A stretch of DNA of 64,000 bases from JBBSBL01 sp963735885 (GTDB lineage: Bacteria > Actinomycetota > Thermoleophilia > Solirubrobacterales > Solirubrobacteraceae). The notes under the pieces were generated by a model. It worked only from the letters and a program-made list of their open reading frames with translations. It was not told the origin of the DNA and made no database searches. The DNA lies in the NCBI GenBank assembly GCA_963735885.1, contig CAVTMP010000007.1, positions 496,001 to 560,000 of the forward strand. Reading direction: 5' to 3'. How positions within the stretch are numbered: position 1 is the stretch's first letter; each line of letters begins with the position of its first letter. Below are positions 8,112-16,446 of this stretch, piece after piece. The position numbers were made by a program, and so were the translations under genes.

Positions 8112-9442
8112 GAGGCGCGGAAGACCCGCCACTCCGACGGAACGCCCTTGAGCGCCTGGACGCCGCGATCGACGAACGCGAGCCCGGAGCCGGCGACGAG
8201 CTCCTTGACCGTGCTCGACACGAGGACCTCGCCGGGCTCCGCCAGCGCCGCGATCCGGGCGCCGACGTGCACGGCGATGCCGCCGACGTCGTCGCCGATC
8301 AGCTCGCACTCGCCGGCGTGGACGCCCGCGCGGACGTCGATGCCGAGCAGCGACGCGTCGCGCACCGCCTCGCGCGCGCACTCGACCGCGGGCCCGGGGA
8401 CGTCGAAGAGCGCGAGCACGCCATCGCCGAGCGTCTTGACGACGCGCCCGTCGAACCGGTCGACCTGCGCGGAGATCGCGGCGTGATGATCCTCGAGCAG
8501 GGCCCGCCAGCGGCGGTCGCCCAGCTCCGCCGCGAGCGCCGTCGATCCCGCGATGTCGGTGAAGAGGACGGTGGCGAGGCGGCGCTCCCGCCGCCCGGGT
8601 CGGGCGCCGGTGAGGAACTCCTCGACCTCGTCGAGGAGCGCGTCGCTGTCGCCGAGCCACGGCAGGTGGTCGTCGCCCTCGAGCTCGACGAGCCTCGCGC
8701 CCTCGATGCGGCGCGCGAGGTAGCGCGCGCCCTCGACCGGAATCGCCTCGTCGCGGCGATGGACGACGAGGGTCGGCGCGCCGATGTCCGGGAGGATGGG
8801 CCGGATGTCGATCCCCGCGAGGCTGTCCAGCATCGCGCCGAACATCGCCGGCGTCGTCGCCGCGCGCTCGAGCGCCGCCATCCCGCTGAGCGCGCGCTCG
8901 TTCCCGGCGAGACTCGGCGAGAACAGCTGGATCGTGACGCCCTGGCCGAACCCCGCCTTCCAGCGGTCCATCAGGGGGTCGAACCACGCGTCCATCGCCT
9001 CGGCCGGGTAGTCGTGGTCGTCGGGAGCGAGACCGCCGCCGCCGGGGAAGGTGCCGCAGAGGATCAGCGCGCGAACGCGCCGGGGATGGGTGGCGGCGAA
9101 CAGCGCGCTCGACGCCCCCCCTTCGGAGAGCCCGAACAGCGCGGCCTGATCCATGCCGGCGGCGTCCATCACGATGCGGATGTCCTCGGCGCGCTCCTCC
9201 ACGGTCGGCGGACGCGAGACGGGATCCGACGCCCCCATCCCGCGCTTGTCGAACACGGCCACACGGGCGAAGTCGCCGAGGCGCCGCATGAAGCGCGCAT
9301 ACCGCCGATCCTGCCACGCGATGTCGACGTGGGAGATGGCGCCGGGGATCAGCACCAGGTCGAGATCGCCGCCGCCGAACACCTGGTAGGCGAGGCTGAA
9401 GCCGTCCCCGGCGGCGTAGCGGGTCACCGGCGGCTCGAGCAT
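8108..9442 (-). CDS. Alpha/beta-hydrolase fused to class III nucleotidyl cyclase
   Basis: Two domains in 444 residues. The N-terminal half is an alpha/beta hydrolase with nucleophile elbow FGLSEGGASS and a late histidine (GDDHLPWLGD). The C-terminal half is a class III adenylate/guanylate cyclase catalytic domain beginning RLATVLFTDIAGSTALAAEL, with VVKTLGDGVLALFD as the second metal/substrate region. Such fusions occur in actinobacteria, where the hydrolase part is thought to sense a signal. An earlier in-frame start exists at 9484, but a -10-like TACGCT lies 7 nt upstream of ATG 9442, so I prefer 9442. Coupled to polX. Confidence 0.85.
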   Translation of the reverse strand: MLEPPVTRYAAGDGFSLAYQVFGGGDLDLVLIPGAISHVDIAWQDRRYARFMRRLGDFARVAVFDKRGMGASDPVSRPPTVEERAEDIRIVMDAAGMDQAALFGLSEGGASSALFAATHPRRVRALILCGTFPGGGGLAPDDHDYPAEAMDAWFDPLMDRWKAGFGQGVTIQLFSPSLAGNERALSGMAALERAATTPAMFGAMLDSLAGIDIRPILPDIGAPTLVVHRRDEAIPVEGARYLARRIEGARLVELEGDDHLPWLGDSDALLDEVEEFLTGARPGRRERRLATVLFTDIAGSTALAAELGDRRWRALLEDHHAAISAQVDRFDGRVVKTLGDGVLALFDVPGPAVECAREAVRDASLLGIDVRAGVHAGECELIGDDVGGIAVHVGARIAALAEPGEVLVSSTVKELVAGSGLAFVDRGVQALKGVPSEWRVFRAS

Positions 9443-9449
9443 GCCCGTC

Positions 9450-9455
9450 AGCGTA
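9450..9455 (-). promoter_or_regulatory. -10-like TACGCT for the hydrolase-cyclase gene
   Basis: TACGCT on the minus strand sits 7 nt before ATG 9442 with no Shine-Dalgarno between them. It decides the start codon in favour of 9442 over 9484. The same hexamer recurs before the genes at 37527 and 54128. Confidence 0.5.
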
Positions 9456-9522
9456 TCCCGCCGGATCGCCCGCATCCGGGACACCCGACGCTCTGAAAGG
9501 GATTCAAGGCGAGGGCCCCGCC

Positions 9523-10248
9523 GTGCCGATGCCTCACGGAGCGATGGACGCCGGCGACCTCGTTCTCGTCCGCGGGCTCCGTGACACCCGCGCGACGCTC
9601 CGCGACTGGAACGATCGCCCGTGGCCGACCCTGCGCGGCTGGATCCTCGGCGGCCTGGCCGTCGCGCTGCTGTTGCTCGCGGCCACCTGGGCGGTCGGGT
9701 CCCTCGCCCGCCCGGACGCGACGCCGTACTCGTTCCCCGGCTTCACCTCGGCGCCCCGCCCCGAGGCCGTGGTCGAGCTCCTGAAGTTCAACTCCCTCGT
9801 GCTCGCGCTCCACGCCATGGCCTGCGTGGCCGGGTTCATCGCCGGCAGCTCGCTGCCGCTCGAGGCCCAGCGCTACAGCGGCACCTGGCGCTGGATCCAC
9901 GACCGCGCCGGCCCGCTGGCGATCGGCTTCGTCAGCTTGGCGACGCTCTTCTCGCTGAGCACGCAGGCGTACATCCTCGGCAGCGACGCCTCGACCTTCA
10001 GCCACCAGCTCGGCCTCTCGCCCGCGCTGCTCCTCGTCGGGCTGCTGCCCCACGCGATCCCCGAGCTCACGGCGCTCTTCCTCCCCCTCGCGGCCTGGCT
10101 CATCGCGAGCCGTCGCGGCGAGTGGAGCTCGCTGCTCGCCGCCACCTTCGTGACCGTCGCCATCGCCGTGCCGGTGCTCGTCCTCGCCTCGATCATCGAG
10201 GTCTACGTGACGCCCGAGTGGCTCAGCTTCGTCGTGCGGCACGCGTAG
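9523..10248 (+). CDS. SpoIIM-like (stage II sporulation protein M family) membrane protein
   Basis: A 241-residue membrane protein with about five hydrophobic segments. The middle and end match the SpoIIM/DUF95 family: VVELLKFNSLVLALHAMACV, then LPHAIPELTALFLPLAAWLI and ASIIEVYVTPEW. No sporulation genes are nearby and the family is widespread in non-sporulating bacteria, so the name does not imply sporulation. The start is uncertain: GTG 9523, ATG 9529 and ATG 9544 are all possible and none has a convincing ribosome binding site. Confidence 0.75.
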   Translation: MPMPHGAMDAGDLVLVRGLRDTRATLRDWNDRPWPTLRGWILGGLAVALLLLAATWAVGSLARPDATPYSFPGFTSAPRPEAVVELLKFNSLVLALHAMACVAGFIAGSSLPLEAQRYSGTWRWIHDRAGPLAIGFVSLATLFSLSTQAYILGSDASTFSHQLGLSPALLLVGLLPHAIPELTALFLPLAAWLIASRRGEWSSLLAATFVTVAIAVPVLVLASIIEVYVTPEWLSFVVRHA

Positions 10249-10260
10249 CACGGCCGTCGC

Positions 10261-10306
10261 TATACTTTCTGAAGCAAGCCGCCGACCCCACAGGAGCCCG
10301 CCCCCC
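10261..10306 (+). promoter_or_regulatory. Leadered promoter and ribosome binding site of the thioredoxin gene
   Basis: TATACT at 10261-10266 is a near-consensus -10. A leader of about 35 nt follows with CAGGAG about 10 nt before ATG 10307. This is one of the few genes here with a normal leader and Shine-Dalgarno, a useful contrast to the leaderless-looking starts. Confidence 0.6.
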
Positions 10307-10633
10307 ATGGCCGACATCACCGCCGTCACCGACCAGAACTTCCAGGCCGAGGTCGTCGAGTCCGACGTCCCCGTGCTCGTCGACTTCTGGGCGCCGTGGT
10401 GCGGGCCGTGCCGCATGGTGGCGCCCGTGCTGGAGGAGATCGCCGGCGAGAAGGGCGACGCGCTGAAGATCGTGAAGCTGAACGTGGACGAGAACCAGCA
10501 GACCGCGGCGACCTTCGAGGTCCTCTCGATCCCGACGCTGATCCTCTTCCGCAACGGCGCCGTCGCGAAGAAGGTCATCGGCGCCTACCCGAAGAAGCGG
10601 CTCGAGGCCGAGCTCGAGCCGGCGCTGGCGTAG
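10307..10633 (+). CDS. trxA: Thioredoxin
   Basis: A 108-residue classical thioredoxin: VLVDFWAPWCGPCRMVAPVL holds the WCGPC redox centre, and SIPTLILFRNG carries the cis-proline. Cytosolic dithiol reductant for ribonucleotide reductase, peroxiredoxins and, in this window, plausibly the arsenate reductase. It has its own promoter (TATACT at 10261) and ribosome binding site and stands alone between convergent genes. Confidence 0.96.
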   Translation: MADITAVTDQNFQAEVVESDVPVLVDFWAPWCGPCRMVAPVLEEIAGEKGDALKIVKLNVDENQQTAATFEVLSIPTLILFRNGAVAKKVIGAYPKKRLEAELEPALA

Positions 10634-10652
10634 CGGGCCGTCGCCCCAAGCG

Positions 10653-10667
10653 CGGGCGACTCGCCCG
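10653..10667. terminator. Short inverted repeat between trxA and ileS stops
   Basis: A perfect 7-bp stem with a one-base centre (CGGGCGA-C-TCGCCCG) lies 20 bp after the thioredoxin stop, between two convergent genes. There is no U-tract, so it is only a candidate terminator. Confidence 0.35.
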
Positions 10668-10717
10668 GGCGACCCCGCTGGCCGAGATCGTCACCGCGTG
10701 ACCGCGGCGGCGCCGCG

Positions 10718-13700
10718 CTACGGCGCGGCGATCCCGATGCGCAGCGGGCGCCCGTCGACCGTGGCCGGCTCGCCGTCGCCCTCGCCGTCGTAGGCGATCG
10801 AGGTGGCGAGCGTCTCGCCGCCGACGTAGTCCTCGTGCGCCCGGGCGGCCGCGAGCAGCTCGGCGTCGCCGGCGAGCGTGAGGGCGATGCGGTCCTCCAC
10901 CGCGAGGCCGGCGTCCTTGCGAGCCGTCTGCACGGCGTGGACGACCTCCCGGGCGAGTCCCTCGCGGCGCAGGTCGTCGTCGAGGGCGAGCTCGAGCGCG
11001 ACGGCGTGTGAGCCCTCCCGCTCGAGCTGGTAGCCCTCGAGCGGCTGCATCCCGATCAGCAGGTCGTCCGGCTGAAGCGCGTGGTCGCGCCCGCCGATCG
11101 AGATCCCGACCGGCCGCCCCTCGCGCAGCGCGGAGGAGACCTCGGCCGGCTCCAGCGACGCCACCGCGGCGGCCACGAGCGGCATCTCCCGGCCGAAGCG
11201 GGGGCCCAGGCTGCGGTAGTTCGGCTTGACCTCCACGCGACCGAGCTCGTCGGCGGCGGCGGCGAAGCGCAGCTCGCGAACGTTGAGCTCCTCGCGCACG
11301 ACGTCGCCGAGGCGCTCGATCGCCGCCCGCTCGGCGCCCGTGGCCACGACGACCGCGGCGTGGAGCGGCTGGCGCACCTTGAGCTTCGCCTGCATCCGGG
11401 CCGCGAGGCCGAGCCGCACGGCCTCGCGCGCGACGGCCATCGCGGCCTCGAGCCCCTCGTCGCGCGGCCCCGGCTCCGGGAAGTCGCGGAGGTGCACCGA
11501 GGCGGCCTCGGCGCCGGCCAGGTTGTCGTGGATCTCGTCGGCGACGAACGGCGTGAACGGGGCGAGCAGCTTCGCCGCCTCCACGAGGCAGTGGCGCAGC
11601 ACGCCGAAGGCCGCGGGCTCGCCGGCCCAGAACCGGGGGCGCGAGCGGCGCACGTACCAGTTCGAGAGGTCGTCGACGAAGGCGGCGATCGCGCGGCCGG
11701 CGGCGGTGGCGTCGTAGACGTCGAGGCCGTCTCGCACGACCGCGGTGGTCGCGTGCAGGCGCGACAGCGCCCAGCGGTCGAGATCGGTGGCCGGCTCCGG
11801 CGGGCCGGGGGACGGCGCGACGCCGGCGGCGTTCGCGTAGAGCACGTAGAAGCCGTAGGTGTTCCACAGCTGGAGCAGGAACTGGCGCACCGCCTCCTCC
11901 ACCGCCTCCAGCGAGAAGCGGTAGCCGTCCCACGGCTGCTTGCTCGTGAAGAAGTACCAGCGCAGCGCGTCGGCGCCGTAGCGGTCGAGCACGTCCCAGG
12001 GCGCGATCACGTTGCCCCGCGACTTCGACATCTTCTGACCCTCGGGGTCGAGGATCAGGCCGAGGCACACGACGCTCTCGAACGACGCGCGGTCGAAGAG
12101 CAGCGTCGAGACGGCGAGCAGCGAGTAGAACCAGCCGCGGGTCTGGTCGAGCGCCTCGCAGATGAAGTCCGCCGGGAAGCGGGCCTCGAAGCGCTCGAGG
12201 TGCTCGATCGGCGCGTGGTGGGAGGCGAAGGGCATCGCCCCCGAGTCGAACCACACGTCGATGACCTCGGGCACCCGCGTCATCCGCTGCCCGCACTCCG
12301 CGCAGGGGAAGCCGACCTCGTCGACGAACGGGCGGTGCGGATCCTCGATCCGCACACCGGAGCGCTCCTCCAGCTCGTCGAAGGACCCGACGCAGTGCAC
12401 GTGGCCGGCCGGGCAGCGCCACACGGGCAGCGGAGTCCCCCAGTAGCGCTCGCGCGAGAGGGCCCAGTCGACGTTGTTCTCGAGCCAGTCGCCGAACCGC
12501 CCGTGCTTGACGTGGTCCGGATGCCAGTCGATCGTCTCGTTGGCCGCGAGCAGGCGGTCGCGGATCGTCGAGGTCGCGATGTACCAGGACGGCTTGGCGT
12601 AGTAGAGCAGCGGCGTGCCGCAGCGCCAGCAGTGCGGGTAGGCGTGCTCGTAGTCCTCGGCGCGGTAGAGCCGGCCCCGGGCGCGGAGGTCCTCGACGAG
12701 GTCGGGGTCGGCGTCCCTCACCCCACGACCGGCGTAGGGCCCGATCCGCTCGTCGTAGGTCCCGTCGAGCCGCACCGGGTTGACCACCGCGAGGCCCTGC
12801 TCCGCGCCGAGGCGGAAGTCGTCCTCCCCGAAGGCGATGGCGGTGTGGACGAGGCCGGTGCCGTCGTCGGCGGTGACGAAGTCCGCGGGCAGGACGGTGT
12901 GGCCCTTCGGCCCGTACGCCTCGGCGCCGATGAACGGGAACGGCGGCTCGTAGGCGGCTCCCTCCAGGTCGCGCCCGGCGAAGCGGTCGAGCACCTCGGC
13001 CCCCTCGCCGAGCACGCGGGCGACGAGCGCCTCGGCGAGCACGACCGGCCCGCCGCCCTCGGCCGGGCGGGCCCGCACGTAGGGGAGGCCGGGGTCGACC
13101 GCCACCGCCGCGTTGGAGACCAGCGTCCACGGCGTGGTCGTCCACACGAGGAGATCGTCGCCGGCGCGGAGCGGCCCGTGGTCCGCTCGAACCGGGAAGC
13201 GCACGAAGACCGAGGGGTCGACGACGTCGCGGTAGGCGCCGGGCTGGCCGAGCTCGTGGGAGGAGAGCGAGGTGCCGCAGCGCGGGCAGTAGGGCACGAC
13301 GCGATGCCGCTCGTAGAGGAGGCCCTTGGCCCAGATCGCCTTGAGCGCCCACCACACCGACTCGATGTAGCTCGCGTCGAGGGTGCGGTAGGCGTCGTCG
13401 AGATCGAGCCAGAAGCCGATCCGCTCGGTCAGCCGGTTCCACTCCTCGACGTAGGTGAACACCGACTCGCGGCAGCGGGCGTTGAACTCCGCGATGCCGT
13501 ACTCCTCGATGTCCTCCTTGCTCGTGAAGCCGAGCTCCGCCTCGACCGCGAGCTCGACCGGGAGGCCGTGGCAGTCCCAGCCGCCCTTGCGCTCGACGTA
13601 GCGTCCGCGCATCGTCTGGTAGCGCGGGAAGATGTCCTTGAAGACCCGGGCGAGGACGTGGTGGGAGCCCGGCGGGCCGTTCGCCGTCGGCGGGCCCTCG

Positions 13701-13843
13701 TAGAAGACCCACGGCTCCGCGCCCTCGCGGTTGCGCAGGGACGTGCGGAACACGTCGCGCTCGCGCCAGCGCTCGAGGACCTCCACCTCGAGGGCGGGGA
13801 ACGACTGGCGGGGATCGACGGGGCGGTGCGGCGGCGCGGCCAT
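10718..13843 (-). CDS. ileS: Isoleucyl-tRNA synthetase
   Basis: Class I aminoacyl-tRNA synthetase that charges tRNA-Ile; 1041 residues, the long eukaryote-like type. The first signature region reads YEGPPTANGPPGSHHVLARV, in which GSHH replaces the usual GIHH form of the HIGH motif. The KMSKS loop is intact (DPEGQKMSKSRGNVIAP), and the editing domain region VWTTTPWTLVSNAA and the CWRCGTPLLYY segment are present. Start at ATG 13843, with TAGAAT 10 nt upstream. No T-box leader is visible. Convergent with trxA. Confidence 0.95.
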   Translation of the reverse strand: MAAPPHRPVDPRQSFPALEVEVLERWRERDVFRTSLRNREGAEPWVFYEGPPTANGPPGSHHVLARVFKDIFPRYQTMRGRYVERKGGWDCHGLPVELAVEAELGFTSKEDIEEYGIAEFNARCRESVFTYVEEWNRLTERIGFWLDLDDAYRTLDASYIESVWWALKAIWAKGLLYERHRVVPYCPRCGTSLSSHELGQPGAYRDVVDPSVFVRFPVRADHGPLRAGDDLLVWTTTPWTLVSNAAVAVDPGLPYVRARPAEGGGPVVLAEALVARVLGEGAEVLDRFAGRDLEGAAYEPPFPFIGAEAYGPKGHTVLPADFVTADDGTGLVHTAIAFGEDDFRLGAEQGLAVVNPVRLDGTYDERIGPYAGRGVRDADPDLVEDLRARGRLYRAEDYEHAYPHCWRCGTPLLYYAKPSWYIATSTIRDRLLAANETIDWHPDHVKHGRFGDWLENNVDWALSRERYWGTPLPVWRCPAGHVHCVGSFDELEERSGVRIEDPHRPFVDEVGFPCAECGQRMTRVPEVIDVWFDSGAMPFASHHAPIEHLERFEARFPADFICEALDQTRGWFYSLLAVSTLLFDRASFESVVCLGLILDPEGQKMSKSRGNVIAPWDVLDRYGADALRWYFFTSKQPWDGYRFSLEAVEEAVRQFLLQLWNTYGFYVLYANAAGVAPSPGPPEPATDLDRWALSRLHATTAVVRDGLDVYDATAAGRAIAAFVDDLSNWYVRRSRPRFWAGEPAAFGVLRHCLVEAAKLLAPFTPFVADEIHDNLAGAEAASVHLRDFPEPGPRDEGLEAAMAVAREAVRLGLAARMQAKLKVRQPLHAAVVVATGAERAAIERLGDVVREELNVRELRFAAAADELGRVEVKPNYRSLGPRFGREMPLVAAAVASLEPAEVSSALREGRPVGISIGGRDHALQPDDLLIGMQPLEGYQLEREGSHAVALELALDDDLRREGLAREVVHAVQTARKDAGLAVEDRIALTLAGDAELLAAARAHEDYVGGETLATSIAYDGEGDGEPATVDGRPLRIGIAAP

Positions 13844-13853
13844 ACGGGCCGCG

Positions 13854-13859
13854 ATTCTA
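13854..13859 (-). promoter_or_regulatory. -10-like TAGAAT upstream of ileS
   Basis: TAGAAT on the minus strand lies 10 nt before ATG 13843 with no obvious ribosome binding site between. Slightly longer spacing than the other leaderless-looking starts. Confidence 0.4.
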
Positions 13860-13868
13860 GGCGGCGGC

Positions 13869-14735
13869 TCAGCGCGCGCGGGCCCGCCGGCCCCGCGCGG
13901 CGGCCGGCGTCTCGAGCAGGGCGACGATCGCGTCGCGGGCCGCGAGCGGGTCGTCGCCGAGCCGCGGGACCGTGCTCGCCCCGGTGGCCGGCAGCGCTCC
14001 GCGGAAGTCGAGGACGTGGACCTCGCTGCCGGCGCGCCGGACGGCGAAGACGAGTCGTCCGACGGCGTCGAGCGAGGCGCGGTGGCCGGCCAGCACGACG
14101 GCCGAGGGTCGCAGCGCGCGGACGGCGCGACCGAGCCGGGTGGGGTCGATGCCGTCGGACAGCGCGAGCGTGCGAAGACCGGCGCGGCGGAGCACGAGCT
14201 CGAGCGCCTGCGCGGCGAGCGCATCGGGGTCCCCGGGCGCCGTCGCCTCGAGCACCAGCACCCCGTCGTCCCGGCTCGCCGGCGGAGCGAGCCGCCGCAT
14301 CGCGGCCATCCAGCCGGTCGCGTGGCGCCACGCGAACTCGTACTCGGCGCCGTGCGACGCGGGATCCTCCCCGTGGAGCTCCCCGACCGCGGGCAGGAGG
14401 AGCTCGGCGACCGTGCGCTCGACCGAGCGCAGCGCCAGGCTCTCCTCCAGCAGCCGGTTCGCGGCCTCCTCGTCGAAGTCGCCCCAGGCGGCCGACAGCC
14501 GCGCGCCGGAGGCCGGCGCCTCTCCCCGCTCGCGGGCGAGCGCGACGGCCGAGGAGATGTTGCGGGTCTCGTCCAGCGCCTGGCGGAGCGCCTGGACCTC
14601 GCCGAGGTCGTACTGACGGTGGCCTCCCTGCGTGCGGGTCGGCGCGGGAAACCCGAAGCGACGCTCCCACGAGCGCAGCGTGCTCGGGCTGACGCCGAGC
14701 ATCCCGGCGGCCGCGTTCGTCCTGATCGCGGGCAT
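13869..14735 (-). CDS. MerR-like regulator with degenerate cobalamin-binding-type C-terminus (copy 1)
   Basis: A 288-residue protein. Residues 1-70 form a MerR winged helix (AAGMLGVSPSTLRSWERRFG; GGHRQYDLGEVQALRQAL). The rest has the layout of CarH/LitR proteins: a four-helix region, then a Rossmann-like domain (about 155-275: VLVLEATAPGDPDALAAQAL, TLALSDGID, PSAVVLAGH). The B12-ligand motif DxHxxG is not present (GDPDALAAQ in its place), nor is the EH pair of the helical bundle, so light/B12 sensing is unlikely. Paralogue of the gene at 15386-16270. Probably a repressor or activator with an unknown signal. Confidence 0.8.
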   Translation of the reverse strand: MPAIRTNAAAGMLGVSPSTLRSWERRFGFPAPTRTQGGHRQYDLGEVQALRQALDETRNISSAVALARERGEAPASGARLSAAWGDFDEEAANRLLEESLALRSVERTVAELLLPAVGELHGEDPASHGAEYEFAWRHATGWMAAMRRLAPPASRDDGVLVLEATAPGDPDALAAQALELVLRRAGLRTLALSDGIDPTRLGRAVRALRPSAVVLAGHRASLDAVGRLVFAVRRAGSEVHVLDFRGALPATGASTVPRLGDDPLAARDAIVALLETPAAARGRRARAR

Positions 14736-14866
14736 CCGCTAGCCGCTTGCCGTCAACCGCGCGCGCGGAGTCGTCGAACCACTCACCGGGGGTGTTATCG
14801 CGGGGGCCAACGGCGCCCACAACCGGCGCAAGGCTTCGTGCAGCGCGAGGATGGCCGGGCGCGGCG

Positions 14867-15367
14867 CTACGCGAAGACGAGCAGCGCCGCCCGCGGCGGC
14901 CCGCAGGCGCCGACGCGGACCTTGAACCGCACGCCGAAGACGTTGACCGGGCGTACGACCGTGTGGCTCGGCTCGTCCTCGCCCCGCGCGCTCCAGGCGA
15001 CGAGCATCGCGAGGTTGCGCTGGGCCTCGGGCTCGGCGTCGGCCGGCGCGACGAGCTCCGTGAGCGCGCGGCCGACCACCTCGTCCTCGGCGACGCCGAG
15101 CAGGCTCTCGGCGGACCCGGAGACCGCGCAGACGCAGAGCGCGCCATCGACCACGAGGAAGGGATCGTCGGGGGCCGGGGCGACGTCGTCGCGCGCCTCG
15201 AGGAGGACTCCGAGGCCGCAGCTGCCGCAGACCCGGGCGACGGGCGCGGGGGTTCCGCCGGGCGGCGGCTCGCCGCAGTGCCCGCAGAACCAGACGCCGG
15301 GCCGCTCGACCTCGGTGGTCGAGGGGACGAGTCGGAGGCTCGTGCGGCGGTCGGCGTCGGTGCTCAT
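14867..15367 (-). CDS. Zinc-ribbon plus PAS-domain protein
   Basis: A 166-residue cytosolic protein. Residues 26-55 carry two CxxC knuckles (FCGHCGEP and VCGSCGLG), a zinc-ribbon pattern. From about residue 68 a PAS-like domain follows (DPFLVVDGALCVCAVSGSAE, then EDEVVGRALTELV and FKVRVGACG). There is no output domain. It lies between the two MerR-like paralogues on the same strand, 19 nt downstream of the second one, so it probably works with them, perhaps as a signal-sensing partner. That link is inference from position. Confidence 0.75.
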   Translation of the reverse strand: MSTDADRRTSLRLVPSTTEVERPGVWFCGHCGEPPPGGTPAPVARVCGSCGLGVLLEARDDVAPAPDDPFLVVDGALCVCAVSGSAESLLGVAEDEVVGRALTELVAPADAEPEAQRNLAMLVAWSARGEDEPSHTVVRPVNVFGVRFKVRVGACGPPRAALLVFA

Positions 15368-15385
15368 CCGGTCCGTGGCCTCCGG

Positions 15386-16270
15386 CTAGCCCGCCGCCAG
15401 CCGGGTCCGCGCGGTCTCCGGGGTGGGCTCGAGCCCGGGCAGGGCGACCCCGAGCAGGTCCATGATCTCGGCGCGAGCCTCGGCCGGCCCGGCCGGGAGG
15501 GGGATCGCGCCGGTGCTGCGCACCTGGGTGCGGACCGGGCCGCGGCGGAAGGTCGCGACGGGGAGCGCGCCGGCGGCGAGGCGCACCGCGTAGGCCCAGC
15601 GGGCGACCGTGTCGTCCTCCAGATGGCCGCCGGCGATGACCACGAGGTTCGGCCGCCGGCCGGTCAGCGCCTCGGACATCCCGCCGGCGCCGCGAGCACT
15701 CAGCCCGAGCACCGCGACGCCGGAGCGCAGGCACATCAGCTCCAGCGCGCGGATGGCGGGCGCGTCGGCGTCGAGCTCGTCGCGCGAGGCGTCTCCGACG
15801 ATCACGGAGAGGGGCAGGGCCGGGGGCGAGGCGAGCCGCGTGGCGCGGCGCAGCCATCCCGCGCCCCAGCCGGCCGCGAAGGCCCAGGCCGCGGAGTCGA
15901 GCCCGTGCCGGCGGCCGATCTCCTCGAGCGACGGGAGCAGCACCTCCTCGATGGCCCGGTCGACCGAGCGGAGGGCGAGCACGGCCTCCATCGCCGCGTC
16001 CGCCCGCTCGGGCTCGAAGCTCGCGAGGGAGCCGACGAGCGAGTGCGTGTCCGCGGTGAGGCCCTCGCGGGCGCGGGACACGGCGGATGAGATCGACAGT
16101 CCCTCCTGGAGCGCGTCGCGCAGCCCGGCGATCTCGCCGTGGGTGTAGAGGCGATGCCGCCCGGGCGACCGCTGCGGCTTGGGGAATCCGAATCGCCGCT
16201 CCCAGGTGCGGAGCGTGTTCGGGCTCACGTTCAGCATCGTCGCGGCCTCGCTCGTCTTGAGGAAGCGCAT
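15386..16270 (-). CDS. MerR-like regulator with degenerate cobalamin-binding-type C-terminus (copy 2)
   Basis: A 294-residue paralogue of the gene at 13869-14735, with the same order of parts. The helix-turn-helix is clear (SEAATMLNVSPNTLRTWERR, GRHRLYTHGEIAGLRDAL); the shared segment ALRSVDRAIEEVLLPSLEEI and the Rossmann-like part (SVIVGDASRDELDADAPAIR, LVVIAGGHLEDD) follow. The DxHxxG cobalamin ligand is absent. ATG 16270 is preferred; a longer TTG start at 16315 would add 15 poorly conserved residues. A strong inverted repeat lies 50-95 bp upstream. Likely autoregulated; signal unknown. Confidence 0.8.
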   Translation of the reverse strand: MRFLKTSEAATMLNVSPNTLRTWERRFGFPKPQRSPGRHRLYTHGEIAGLRDALQEGLSISSAVSRAREGLTADTHSLVGSLASFEPERADAAMEAVLALRSVDRAIEEVLLPSLEEIGRRHGLDSAAWAFAAGWGAGWLRRATRLASPPALPLSVIVGDASRDELDADAPAIRALELMCLRSGVAVLGLSARGAGGMSEALTGRRPNLVVIAGGHLEDDTVARWAYAVRLAAGALPVATFRRGPVRTQVRSTGAIPLPAGPAEARAEIMDLLGVALPGLEPTPETARTRLAAG

Positions 16271-16277
16271 CTGGACG

Positions 16278-16364
16278 AAAAGGTGCGCGCTTTGGGGAGT
16301 TGGCGTCGCCGCCAACGGGCGTTTGCGCAGGTTTTCGGCCGGAAGCGGTGCAAAACGTGCGCAA
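16278..16364. promoter_or_regulatory. Three half-sites of a likely operator between copy-2 MerR gene and HD-GYP gene
   Basis: Arms TTGCGCAGGTTTT (16323-16335) and AAAACGTGCGCAA (16352-16364) form an inverted repeat matching at 12 of 13 positions with a 16-bp centre. A third half-site, AAAAGGTGCGC (16278-16288), sits close to the MerR start. The shared core is AAAA-N2-TGCGCAA. Best candidates to bind it are the adjacent MerR-like proteins. Confidence 0.6.
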
Positions 16365-16433
16365 GAGGGCTACGATTCGCCGCTATGGGATTCCGCTGCA
16401 AGTAACTGTGGTCGCAACCGCCTGACGGGGCGG

Positions 16434-16446
16434 TACTTTCCAGCGC
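16434..16446 (+). promoter_or_regulatory. -10-like TACTTT before the HD-GYP gene
   Basis: TACTTT (16434-16439) lies 7 nt before ATG 16447, with no Shine-Dalgarno in between. Another -10-like TACGAT (16371-16376) further upstream precedes a six-codon ORF at 16385-16405. Confidence 0.4.

Noticed and set aside
9443..9484. Upstream start at 9484 for the hydrolase-cyclase gene
   Set aside because: The extra 14 residues are arginine-rich and cover the -10-like TACGCT; ATG 9442 fits better.
10575..14692. Open frames of over 1000 codons on both strands across ileS
   Set aside because: They are arginine/alanine- or glycine-rich shadows of ileS, caused by high third-position GC. No motif supports them.
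13869..16270. Calling the MerR pair CarH/LitR photoreceptors
   Set aside because: The DxHxxG cobalamin ligand and the EH pair of the helical bundle are missing in both proteins.
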